From Flavobacterium aquidurense (GTDB lineage: Bacteria > Bacteroidota > Bacteroidia > Flavobacteriales > Flavobacteriaceae): a stretch of DNA of 64,000 nucleotides. Shown here one piece after another: positions 1-9,407 of the stretch; the first letter of the stretch is position 1; each line of letters opens with the position of its first letter. Below the pieces are notes generated by a model. It was not told the origin of the DNA. It worked only from the letters and a program-made list of their open reading frames with translations, and did not search any database. The position numbers and the translations under genes were made by a program. The stretch is taken from the NCBI RefSeq assembly GCF_001404985.1, contig NZ_JRLF01000010.1:186001-250000 (forward strand), given 5' to 3'.

Positions 1-3000
1 GTTATCTATATTTGTCGTAAGGCTTCTCCATTCAGTGTATTGTGCGATTAACAAACTCCTAATGCCTTTGTTTGCTTTAAGCAAAGCTTTGGTAGTGGCA
101 GGTAAGCTGGATACAAACTTATATCCACCTACAGCGATATTTTTCACTCCAATAACTCCCATACCAATATTGTACGCATTAATGGCTTTACCTAAAGTAC
201 TTTTCGGATCTACTGTTTGTGTATTTATTGCAATATTTCCAACAGAACCTGCTACTTCTGCTATTGCCCACGCACGACGCACCCATGTTACTTTTGCAGC
301 TAAAGCAGTACCTCCACTAAGATAAATAGTAGCTATATCTAGTGCTGTAACAACGCCTTTTTCTATATAATCATTTCTAATCTTATCCTTTTGATATTTT
401 AGAAAGATAGACGGCACTATATAATAATTATTCCCTAGGTTATTATCGCCTAAAGCTGTTTCTATCAACGGTAACTTACCTCCTTCCGGAATCAGTACTA
501 TTGGCGTAAGAGGAGATATTTCATCTACTACATCTTTACTAGTTATAGTACCGGCACCTGCGGAAGTATAGTTTGTAGTAGCATAGAAATCATAAATCGT
601 AATATTGCATGTCTGATCATTATACTCAAAAGTGTTGCGTTTAGTACTATAGGTCTGTAACCACACTGAGGAGGTAAAATCACTATCGTACTCGATTTTA
701 TTAAGATTGATTACTCTTTTTGCATAATCATCATCTTCTTTTGGCCATCTATTTTCTATAGATTTAGGAGCCTGATTAAACATAGTAACTAATGCGCCTA
801 TAAAGTTGGTGTAATTTTTCTTATCGGTTAAGAAATAGAGAGATGCATCATCGATCTCATCAATAAGTTTTTTTAGTACTTTGTTAGTGTCTTTTTCTAA
901 AAATGTATAATAGTTTGAATAGTTGTCTGTTTTAATAGCACTCATTAAACGTAGAATTGCCAATTCAGAACGTTCTTTTATATCTGTTTGATTTGCAATT
1001 ATTTTAATAAGAGTTTCTATTTCTGTATATGATAAATTTCTAATTGCAGCCATACAAACACTATTAACAGACGTGGCAACTTTTTCTCCATCTGTTAATT
1101 TCATTGCCTCTTTCAACTCAACTATACCATCTTGTATTTCAGAAGACAGACAATCTTTTAGATCTCTTGCTAATATCTCTTGAGCAAAATTATTATAACA
1201 AGAAGCATCTTTAATGTCTAAAGGAGAGGGTTTCCAGTCTGCATCCGTAAAAGTTTTTAATTTATCTAAAACTCGAGTATTAGTATCTGATACCTTTTCA
1301 TCCTCTGCATTCCATTCAACTAGTACATAATCGTAAGTACATCCGTCTCCTCGGGACCTAAATAAATTAACTTTATTATTAATCGTTTTAGAAACTTTTT
1401 TGGTTACAATTTTTTCTATACCATTAGTGAAAGCTTTAGCAGTGCTGTTCCATTGATAATCTTTGTCATTATATTTAATGGTACTAATTGTATAATTTTT
1501 TGCTATTGCAATGGTAACAACTATTCTTTCATTATTAAAATAAAACTCATCTATAACAACTCCACTTGGTGTTAATGCAAGGTGGGCATATTTATTAAGT
1601 TCTCCGGCCGCTTGACTCTGAAACGCATACAGCTTAAATGCCGGATCATTAATCTGTTTCCAGTCTTGATGATTCAAGACTGTTCCTGAGCTATAATCCA
1701 TTAATAAATCAGTGCTTGAATCTGAAGTTTTATATGTTTCAAAAGGATGTTCCAGCTTAAAGATTCCATGACCTAGTTCGTGTGCAGGAGTTTTTTCTAA
1801 TCCGGATTTAAATACGTAACCAAACTGTCCGTTTAGTCTCATATATCCTTGCTGTCCTGTACTTGACGCTTTATCTGTTACAAAAAGCACATAACTTGAT
1901 TCTGTACTTTGGTACAGATTATTTATAGCTTGTTGCTCTGTACTATATGTAGACGTAAGTGTGTTTTTCTCTGTCTGAATTGTAGTTCCTGATACACCCT
2001 CTATATTGAGTACGTCCTGTTTCTTGAAGTTTATTTTAATACCTACTTTATCATAAATCGACTGAGTACTGGTAATAACTGCATCAAGTCTGTTTTTCGA
2101 TGTATTATCTGTAGGTACTAAAGCAACATTGACCTCTTTTGGCGAAATATGCACAAGCATAAAAGCCCCAATCACTTTGTACTTATCCCCTTGTTTTATA
2201 GTGGCTAATATTTGCTCTTCGGCATAACTCAAAGTTCCTTTTACCGTTAATACAAATACTTTATCATTTCTTGTAAAATCTATTTTGGCACCGTTTTGAG
2301 TTTTAAACACAATACTGTCCAATTTTACATTAGCATCTGTTACGTTTACAGTGGCTAGCATTGTATCTTTATCGCCATTTAAAACTGCTTTGTAAGGTAG
2401 CGTCACGTCACCTACTTTTTTGTATAGGTTTTGTAAAGCAGCAGTTGCATTCTGGGGTATTACATCAAAAGCATATTTACTGCCATTGCCTGAAAATGCA
2501 ATCGAAATTCCTTTGGCTGTAAATGCTGTTGCCTGTCCGCTTTTATCGACACCATCTGTATTTTCAGGAGTTGGTTTTCCTCCCTTGGCAGGTTCTGTAG
2601 GTTGGTTGCTTCCGTTTCCGTCTTTGTCAACGTTATAGATATTGCCTTTACTATCTGTAATTACGGTATCTTTTCCGCCCGGAATGGTTACTTGTTGTCC
2701 ATCTACACCATTTACTAGAATATCGCCATTCGCATTGATAACAATATCTTTTACGACAAACGGAACCGATTCTTCGATTTGTCCTCCTTGTCCTTCGCCG
2801 GTGAAATCTTCAACATCGGCAATATTTTTCCAGTCTGGGTTGTAACTTGTTTCTACAACACCGCTTATCAATTGATAATCCGTATTGATTACGATACTAT
2901 TAAATTCAACAGCAATTTTAGTATCTGCCAGATACGGCACAATAATATAACCTCGTCCTGAATAAGGGCTGTTTTCGCCTTTAAGTTCTAAAATAGTTAC

Positions 3001-4251
3001 CGGGAAATCTCCGGCTTTAAAGGTTTCGCTTTGTATTAAATTGGTAAGCGGTTTTTGATTCTGAATATTAATTTCAGGTGTAATACCACAATTATATGCC
3101 GGAACGCCACTAGTTTCTACAGGTGTTGTAAAAGTGCTGACTCCGGAGTAGGTAAACGACTGAACACCATCGGCTGCGGGATCACAGCTTGAACCTACTC
3201 TAAATTGGTAGGTAACACCCGGCTCTAAATTGGTGATTAAACTTTGTGTGTTTAAACTATTGGTCGAAAACCATTGTGCATTACGCACATCTTGTTTTTT
3301 ATATTGTACCTGATAACGTGTATGTTCAGGCACTCCCTGCCAGGTGATTTTTACACTTTTAGAATTCTGGGCTTCGCTTAATAAAAAGGTTGGCGCAGTA
3401 CACGAAGCGGTATATTTAAACGAATATATCTCGCTGTATCCGTCATTTTTAAACACGGCATTCTCTGAAAGTCCCGTTGTAGAAATTGCGCGTACTCTCC
3501 AGGCATATCGAAGACCGGGAGTAAGAATTGGCATGCTTAAATTGTACAATAAAGCAGTTGAAAAAAGAGTTTCCTCATATAAAATGGGAGACATCTGGAA
3601 CGCAAACTGCGGGTCTAATGTAGGATCGATAAGTTGTTTTAATTCGAACTTATACGAAATATTGGTTGCATTGATCTGGCGTGGTGTCCAGGTAAATAAA
3701 ATATTAGGAAACTCCGTCGAGGCAATTTGTTCGTTTTTTTGCGGCGTATTTAATAACGGCGGATCGTTTAAGATCAAATATAAACTCGCACAGCTTTTTT
3801 GTGAGATCTTCTGGTTGGTTACAAAATCGTAGAGCTCAAAACAAAAATTGTACATTCCTTCCGGCAACGGATTGGCATATTGTACAGGAGAAATTCCTTG
3901 TAGGTTTTCGAGCCTGAAAAGTGCCGCAATATCAGTATTGGTGAGTGTTTGTAATTCGCCCCCATTGATAAAAATTGGACGCTGTCCTTGTATAAAATCA
4001 CTGCTTTGTATGTTAAGTCCGTTACCTTGTATGTATAATTTTATACGCACTTGTCTTTGCGAAATGGCGATATCTGTAGGATTAATAAGCAACTGCATTT
4101 TAGTATCCATGCTAGTGGCATAATCTGATATCTTGACGCTATACGGACTATTAAAAACAGGTGTTACCTGAACCGGATATAATTGTGAATATCCCGCTGC
4201 ACTAAAAAGTAACAGAACTGATAGATATATGTTCTTGAAAAGGTTCTTCAT
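1..4251 (-). CDS. Large secreted protein with metzincin-like protease core and toxin-style linker (3' end outside window)
   Basis: The minus frame is open from ATG at 4251 to the window edge, giving 1417 residues with no stop. A signal peptide (residues 1-23, ending GYSQ) is followed by a beta-rich N-terminal module (about 25-280) and a fibronectin-III domain (about 283-370). Zinc-protease hallmarks come next: HELGH at residues 824-828, a further His at 835, and a Met-turn-like LMDYSSG with Met851. Residues about 1290-1400 are helical and hydrophobic with Ala/Gly-rich stretches, resembling the linkers before variable toxin domains in Bacteroidota polymorphic toxins; that reading is inference. 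The C-terminus, where a toxin or sorting domain would lie, is not in the window. The gene starts 4 bp after the stop of the SprB-repeat gene, so it is the last visible member of a three-gene operon. Protease activity is untested. Confidence 0.8.
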   Translation of the reverse strand, partial: MKNLFKNIYLSVLLLFSAAGYSQLYPVQVTPVFNSPYSVKISDYATSMDTKMQLLINPTDIAISQRQVRIKLYIQGNGLNIQSSDFIQGQRPIFINGGELQTLTNTDIAALFRLENLQGISPVQYANPLPEGMYNFCFELYDFVTNQKISQKSCASLYLILNDPPLLNTPQKNEQIASTEFPNILFTWTPRQINATNISYKFELKQLIDPTLDPQFAFQMSPILYEETLFSTALLYNLSMPILTPGLRYAWRVRAISTTGLSENAVFKNDGYSEIYSFKYTASCTAPTFLLSEAQNSKSVKITWQGVPEHTRYQVQYKKQDVRNAQWFSTNSLNTQSLITNLEPGVTYQFRVGSSCDPAADGVQSFTYSGVSTFTTPVETSGVPAYNCGITPEINIQNQKPLTNLIQSETFKAGDFPVTILELKGENSPYSGRGYIIVPYLADTKIAVEFNSIVINTDYQLISGVVETSYNPDWKNIADVEDFTGEGQGGQIEESVPFVVKDIVINANGDILVNGVDGQQVTIPGGKDTVITDSKGNIYNVDKDGNGSNQPTEPAKGGKPTPENTDGVDKSGQATAFTAKGISIAFSGNGSKYAFDVIPQNATAALQNLYKKVGDVTLPYKAVLNGDKDTMLATVNVTDANVKLDSIVFKTQNGAKIDFTRNDKVFVLTVKGTLSYAEEQILATIKQGDKYKVIGAFMLVHISPKEVNVALVPTDNTSKNRLDAVITSTQSIYDKVGIKINFKKQDVLNIEGVSGTTIQTEKNTLTSTYSTEQQAINNLYQSTESSYVLFVTDKASSTGQQGYMRLNGQFGYVFKSGLEKTPAHELGHGIFKLEHPFETYKTSDSSTDLLMDYSSGTVLNHQDWKQINDPAFKLYAFQSQAAGELNKYAHLALTPSGVVIDEFYFNNERIVVTIAIAKNYTISTIKYNDKDYQWNSTAKAFTNGIEKIVTKKVSKTINNKVNLFRSRGDGCTYDYVLVEWNAEDEKVSDTNTRVLDKLKTFTDADWKPSPLDIKDASCYNNFAQEILARDLKDCLSSEIQDGIVELKEAMKLTDGEKVATSVNSVCMAAIRNLSYTEIETLIKIIANQTDIKERSELAILRLMSAIKTDNYSNYYTFLEKDTNKVLKKLIDEIDDASLYFLTDKKNYTNFIGALVTMFNQAPKSIENRWPKEDDDYAKRVINLNKIEYDSDFTSSVWLQTYSTKRNTFEYNDQTCNITIYDFYATTNYTSAGAGTITSKDVVDEISPLTPIVLIPEGGKLPLIETALGDNNLGNNYYIVPSIFLKYQKDKIRNDYIEKGVVTALDIATIYLSGGTALAAKVTWVRRAWAIAEVAGSVGNIAINTQTVDPKSTLGKAINAYNIGMGVIGVKNIAVGGYKFVSSLPATTKALLKANKGIRSLLIAQYTEWRSLTTNIDN

Positions 4252-4255
4252 TTTT

Positions 4256-7200
4256 TTAATAGATGATAATTTTTTTAACCAATGTTTGTTGCCCCGTTTC
4301 TAATACTAAAACATACATTCCAGATTCTAATGTGGTCTCAAAATCAATTGCATACTTCTTTTTTCCGGATCCGCTTTTCTGGATCATTGTATTTTGTCCT
4401 GTTGTCGAGAACAGTCTTAAATTTACAGAGCTGTCGTTTTCTAAAGTAATGTGTGCTTTAAAATTACCATTACTCGGGTTTGGGGTTACGATAAAATCTA
4501 CAATAAATTGTGCCGTTGTACCTGCATTGGGTAAACCGCTTCGCTGCTCTACGGTAATATTTTTACTGTATACGGCGTAACATTCTCCTTGCGTTTGCTC
4601 TAAACCAATAGAATAAACACCTGTGGCATCAAACTTAAGTGTGATGTATTTTTCTTTTTGTTCGACTACTTTTACGCCTTTCGGGATAACCCAATTGGTA
4701 CTTTCGCCAAACGGATTACTGGTATTTATTAAAATTACTTCTTCGTCCAGATAGGCTTGTGAGCTCAATAAAAACTCAGAACTAATGGCTGTCTGGCTTG
4801 TTTTTATTACAATCTCGTCTTCGCCAATACATCCTAAACCTGAAGTTACTTTTACATGATACGTTCCGGCTTTTGATACATTTATTTTGGCTTCATTCGA
4901 AGTGAACCCGTTTGTAGAGGTCCAGCTGTATTGTGCCTTTGGATCAGCAATTGCAGCGTTTAAATCCATATTCTGATCGATACATAAGGTTCTGTCAGGA
5001 CCAATATTAACCATAACAGCTTCCGGATCTTTTAAAACGAATTTCTTTTTATATACGCAACAATCGGGACAGGTAATGGCAACTTCATAATTTCCTGCTG
5101 TAAGATTGTTGAGGTCTTTGGTAGTGGCTCCCGTGTTCCATAAATAACTGTAAGGCAAATTTCCGCCTGTAACATTTAGTACTATCGAAGCATCGTTTCC
5201 TTTATAACAAGTAGGATTTTTGACGGTTTCTGTAGTCAATATTCCGTTAGGATCACCTACAAAAATACTTCCCTGAATGATACATCCTTTTGCATCAGTT
5301 GCCTTAACAAAGTAATTGTTTGTGGTAATATTTTCTATTTTAGGTGTAGTCGCACCATTTGTCCACTCATAAGTATATGGCGGAGTTCCTCCTGAAACGT
5401 GCGCTTCTGCCCAACCATCATCTCCGGTTGTACAACCCACATCAAACTTGGTAAATGTTAACTGTAATTTTGCAGGTTCCGGCATATCTTTTATGGCATC
5501 ATTTTCCTTTACCAGAATATTATTCACATAAGTTCCCAGTTTTATTCCGTTTGCATCTTCAATATTCAGTGCATAGATTCCGTTAGATATATTTTCGGCT
5601 GTTTCATCATGATCGTTCCAGATTATCCAGGAATTACCAACTTGTTTTTTCCAGGTATAATAGTAAGGTAATCCGTTATTTTTATTGGCTGCTAACTGAA
5701 TTCCTCCTTTGACATGGGCTACTAAAATTCCGTCCTGAGATTCGTCTCTTTGATTGTCGTGCGGATTAGCATCTGTTTCATTTCCAAATTCATTGCTTGC
5801 ATTACACGAAATAGTACGAACTACCTCAAAAGTAACTTCAAGCGGATCCGGATCGTCTAAAGCGGTAACAGAGTTTGCAACGGTACAGCTTGTTTTGTTT
5901 GTTGACGCATTATAATTTGCATCACGAACTGTTAAGCTGTACAATTCCTCACCCACTCCGTTTAGGGAGATGGTGTAAACGCCATTATTAAAACTGGCTG
6001 TAGTGGTAGTTTGTACAATTCCTTTACTGTTTTTCCACTCAAACCAATAGGTGTTGTCCGGTAAAATAGTACCTCCGGTAACTTCTGCTACAATTTTTCC
6101 GTTCGTTGCTTTGTAAAAACTCGGATCAAGTATTTCAATATATTTTACAGCAAGTGGTGCAGCAGGTTCTGAAATAATAACAGTTGCCTGTGTGGTACAT
6201 TTTTTAAAATCTGTAACATATACCGTATAGGTACCCGCTTTTAGAACTGTATTTTTATCAATCTCTACTCCATTCGACCATTTATATTCATAAGGAAATG
6301 TTCCTCCTGTAACAGTTGCAGTAGCCCAACCGTCGTTTCCTCCATTACAAAAAACATTTCCTTTAGTAATGGTTACAGACAATTTTGGTGGTTCCTGCAT
6401 AAATTTTGTAACGTCAATTTCCTGAGTTAATACATTATTTACATAAGTCCCTAACCTGATTCCGTTTCTGTCTTCTACGTTAAGAGCATAATTTCCGTGC
6501 GAAAGATTTGATGCTGTCTCGCCTTTAATATCAGCTAAAGCTATCCAGGTACCATCTTGCTGCTGTTTTTTCCAATAAAAGTAATACGGCAATCCGTTAT
6601 TTTTATCTGCTGCAAGCGGAGTTCCTCCTGAAACATTTGCCTTTAAAATTCCGTCCTGCGATTCATCACGCTGACCGTCATTGGGTGTTGTATCTTTACT
6701 ATTGCCAAATTCGTTGCTTGTGTTACACGAAATATCACGAACAACCTCAAAAACAACTTTTAAAGGATCTGGTTCGTTTAGTGTCACTTTTGACTCTAAT
6801 ATGGAGCAATTAACAATTTGACTGGTTGCTTCGTCATAATTTTTATCGGTAATGGTTAAAAAATAATCCTCAGCCGGAACTCCGTTTAAGGTAATAGTAT
6901 AAATTCCGTTTTCTACTGCGGCAGTAGCAGTTTGCACTGTTCCTGCTGTATTTTTCCATTCGTAATTGTATAATTTCCCATTATTCAATGCTGGATCGAA
7001 TGGTGTTCCTCCAGTAATTTCTGCTATAATTCTACCGTTGGTCGCGCCTGAAAACGTAGGGGTAAAAATTTCTTTATAGGAGATTGCTACAGGAGCGGTT
7101 GGTCCGTCAATAACGATACTGCCTTTTACAAAACAGCCATTATCATCTGTTACTTCAACAAAATATTCTCCTTTTATTAGCTTTGCTATTTTATTTTCGT

Positions 7201-9403
7201 CGATAGTTCCTCCATCTACGCCATACCATGTGTATTTATACGGTGCTTTTCCTTTTGTAACGCTTGCTATTGCCCAACCGTTATTGCCCTCATAACAGGA
7301 AACATCTCCAGAGGTAAATGCCAATACAAGTTGTGCAGGTTCTGCAATTTTTTCTATCGCCGGAATTGCTGTTACCAGATCTGTCGTATTATAAGTTCCC
7401 TGAACGATTCCGTTTGCATCTTCAACATTTAGCGAATAATCGCCTTCGCTCAATTCATTAGCAGTAGCTGTTTTATAATCTTCTAACTTATCCCATAATT
7501 TTGTTACCGTATTGTATTTTGACCAGGTAAATTTATAAGGTAAGCCGTTATTTGCAGGTGCTACAAACTGAATACCTCCTTTTACGGTTGCCTTAATAAT
7601 AGCGTCTGACGATTTATCACGATTTTTAACCGGATCTAAATTTGCCGTATTACAAGAAATTCCCTGAATAGTTTCTAATGTTATTTCTATGGGTTCCGGA
7701 TCATCTAAAATAACCACCAAAGAAGGTATCGCGACAGGATCTAAAGTACAATTTCTTTCATCTTTAACGAATAAGGTATACGTATCTTCCGGTACATTAT
7801 TTAAGGAAATCGTAACAATATTATTCAAAAATTGTGTAGATGTTTTACTGGCATCTATAACGTCATTTTTACTGTTTTTCCATTGGTACGAATACGAATT
7901 TCCGTTAATTAGAGTTCCTCCGGTAACTAAAGCTACAATTTTACCATTTTCGGCTTTATTAAAAGTAGGATTAAATGGTGTAATTTTAACTAATTGAAGC
8001 GCACTTGCAGGCTGACCAATAGTTTCAGGTAACACTTTTTCAGTATCATCTGATTTTTTTGCTATACAACCCACAGTATCTGTAGAATTTTTTAATTTTC
8101 TCACTTTTACAGCATAAGTACCTAAACCAAGACCGGAGATTGTAGTTTTATCACCATTTAAAAAAGTAATCCAATTTCCTCCATTTGATGAATATTGATA
8201 GATACCATTATCAATACCTCCTGTAGCTACTACATCTATTGCACCATCAGAACCTCCAAAACAATTGATATCATTTTTTTTGGTAATAGAAAAATCAACC
8301 GGGGTTGGTGAGGTTATGTTAAAAATATAAGGATTTGAATCAGTATGCGGAGATCCCGTATTTGATCCGTTTATAAATCCTAGAAATGTAATTCCATATT
8401 TTCCTTTTGCAAAATTACACGGAAATTCAAAACTATTTGTTCCATCAAGAACAATTTCATCGTCTGGTCCTTGTGATGAACACGTAGCTTCCTTCCATAC
8501 TCCCTGTGCTTCGTCAAATTCTTTAATACTAAAAGTCATTTGTTCTCCATTAAATAATGGTCTGTTGAATTTTAGAATCAGTTTACCATCTTTGCTATCA
8601 AAACATCTGGTTTTTTCTTCTGTTTTTGAGATTATTTCCGGAGCAGATTGTCGAACTATATAACTAACGGGGACAGAAGTAGTAGTACATGCTTTCTGTC
8701 TAAAATAAATTCTCTTTCCATGGTATTCTCCTGCATTTGCTCCTATAATTTCTACTGCATTAGCTGTAAAACTTGATTTAGTAGAAAATTGTGGCAAATC
8801 AACCCAGCTATTTGGATCTAATCGATTAAATGAATATTGCCAATTATACTCTGAAGGAAAAAAACCTGTATTTGATGCAATTGTGATTCTTCTGTCTGTA
8901 GGCAATTCATCGTTGGCTCCCGGACTTGCGATAACGAGAACAGGGCGAACTTTTACATTAAAAGAGGAACTTGACAACCCGGCTCCATCACTTTCTACAT
9001 TTGTAAATTGATTAAATGCAAAATTATAATCAAAGCAACGAAACTTATCTGTAGTAGTAATTCTTCCGCTATTATGAGGTCTGTTTCCCCTACAACTTTG
9101 TCTGTCATATCTAGTGGCAGTAAAAAACATTGACACCGGAGTTTTATTTGCTTTAAAGAAGCTGTTTTTATTAGTATAAGTATCTGTAGCCCTGTTATCA
9201 CTGTAAGTAATATCCAGAGCCTTGTAATTATCTGCTGGTGTACTAAATTCAAGAGTAACAGAAGCTGCTCCACAATTATGATGCTCATCTCCATAAGCCC
9301 AACCATTAAAAACAACTTCATATGAGCCTATTTCCGGAACTGTAGCCTGAGCAAAACCAAATCCTGAAACCAATAAAATTATCAATAAGTAAATCTTCTT
9401 CAT
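4256..9403 (-). CDS. T9SS-secreted SprB-repeat surface protein
   Basis: This 1715-aa protein has a signal peptide (about residues 1-19, ending GFAQ). Many SprB-type repeats follow, with the pattern Cys...G..GWA...V.GG..PY.Y.W. Three long tandem blocks of about 305-315 residues span roughly residues 460-1390; each begins with an N/G-K/R-I-x-A-x-V/I-T-GGT motif and contains an ISCN...DES/DKS...GI segment. Ig-like and PKD-like regions follow. The last ~75 residues (VTPNPSNGNF start, SGMYVLVLE near the end) are a type A T9SS sorting domain, so the protein should cross the outer membrane through T9SS and be anchored or released there. It sits 4 bp from both neighbours in the operon. SprB of F. johnsoniae is a mobile gliding adhesin with related repeats, but this protein is far shorter, so a role as adhesin or carrier is inference. 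Confidence 0.9.
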   Translation of the reverse strand: MKKIYLLIILLVSGFGFAQATVPEIGSYEVVFNGWAYGDEHHNCGAASVTLEFSTPADNYKALDITYSDNRATDTYTNKNSFFKANKTPVSMFFTATRYDRQSCRGNRPHNSGRITTTDKFRCFDYNFAFNQFTNVESDGAGLSSSSFNVKVRPVLVIASPGANDELPTDRRITIASNTGFFPSEYNWQYSFNRLDPNSWVDLPQFSTKSSFTANAVEIIGANAGEYHGKRIYFRQKACTTTSVPVSYIVRQSAPEIISKTEEKTRCFDSKDGKLILKFNRPLFNGEQMTFSIKEFDEAQGVWKEATCSSQGPDDEIVLDGTNSFEFPCNFAKGKYGITFLGFINGSNTGSPHTDSNPYIFNITSPTPVDFSITKKNDINCFGGSDGAIDVVATGGIDNGIYQYSSNGGNWITFLNGDKTTISGLGLGTYAVKVRKLKNSTDTVGCIAKKSDDTEKVLPETIGQPASALQLVKITPFNPTFNKAENGKIVALVTGGTLINGNSYSYQWKNSKNDVIDASKTSTQFLNNIVTISLNNVPEDTYTLFVKDERNCTLDPVAIPSLVVILDDPEPIEITLETIQGISCNTANLDPVKNRDKSSDAIIKATVKGGIQFVAPANNGLPYKFTWSKYNTVTKLWDKLEDYKTATANELSEGDYSLNVEDANGIVQGTYNTTDLVTAIPAIEKIAEPAQLVLAFTSGDVSCYEGNNGWAIASVTKGKAPYKYTWYGVDGGTIDENKIAKLIKGEYFVEVTDDNGCFVKGSIVIDGPTAPVAISYKEIFTPTFSGATNGRIIAEITGGTPFDPALNNGKLYNYEWKNTAGTVQTATAAVENGIYTITLNGVPAEDYFLTITDKNYDEATSQIVNCSILESKVTLNEPDPLKVVFEVVRDISCNTSNEFGNSKDTTPNDGQRDESQDGILKANVSGGTPLAADKNNGLPYYFYWKKQQQDGTWIALADIKGETASNLSHGNYALNVEDRNGIRLGTYVNNVLTQEIDVTKFMQEPPKLSVTITKGNVFCNGGNDGWATATVTGGTFPYEYKWSNGVEIDKNTVLKAGTYTVYVTDFKKCTTQATVIISEPAAPLAVKYIEILDPSFYKATNGKIVAEVTGGTILPDNTYWFEWKNSKGIVQTTTTASFNNGVYTISLNGVGEELYSLTVRDANYNASTNKTSCTVANSVTALDDPDPLEVTFEVVRTISCNASNEFGNETDANPHDNQRDESQDGILVAHVKGGIQLAANKNNGLPYYYTWKKQVGNSWIIWNDHDETAENISNGIYALNIEDANGIKLGTYVNNILVKENDAIKDMPEPAKLQLTFTKFDVGCTTGDDGWAEAHVSGGTPPYTYEWTNGATTPKIENITTNNYFVKATDAKGCIIQGSIFVGDPNGILTTETVKNPTCYKGNDASIVLNVTGGNLPYSYLWNTGATTKDLNNLTAGNYEVAITCPDCCVYKKKFVLKDPEAVMVNIGPDRTLCIDQNMDLNAAIADPKAQYSWTSTNGFTSNEAKINVSKAGTYHVKVTSGLGCIGEDEIVIKTSQTAISSEFLLSSQAYLDEEVILINTSNPFGESTNWVIPKGVKVVEQKEKYITLKFDATGVYSIGLEQTQGECYAVYSKNITVEQRSGLPNAGTTAQFIVDFIVTPNPSNGNFKAHITLENDSSVNLRLFSTTGQNTMIQKSGSGKKKYAIDFETTLESGMYVLVLETGQQTLVKKIIIY

Positions 9404-9407
9404 AGGC

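Noticed and set aside
5000..9000. Repeats in the SprB protein as an assembly artefact
   Set aside because: Blocks differ in sequence at many sites, so they are real divergent repeats.
8995..9321. A 108-residue minus-strand frame inside the SprB-repeat gene
   Set aside because: It overlaps the real gene in another frame and has a biased, repeat-like composition.
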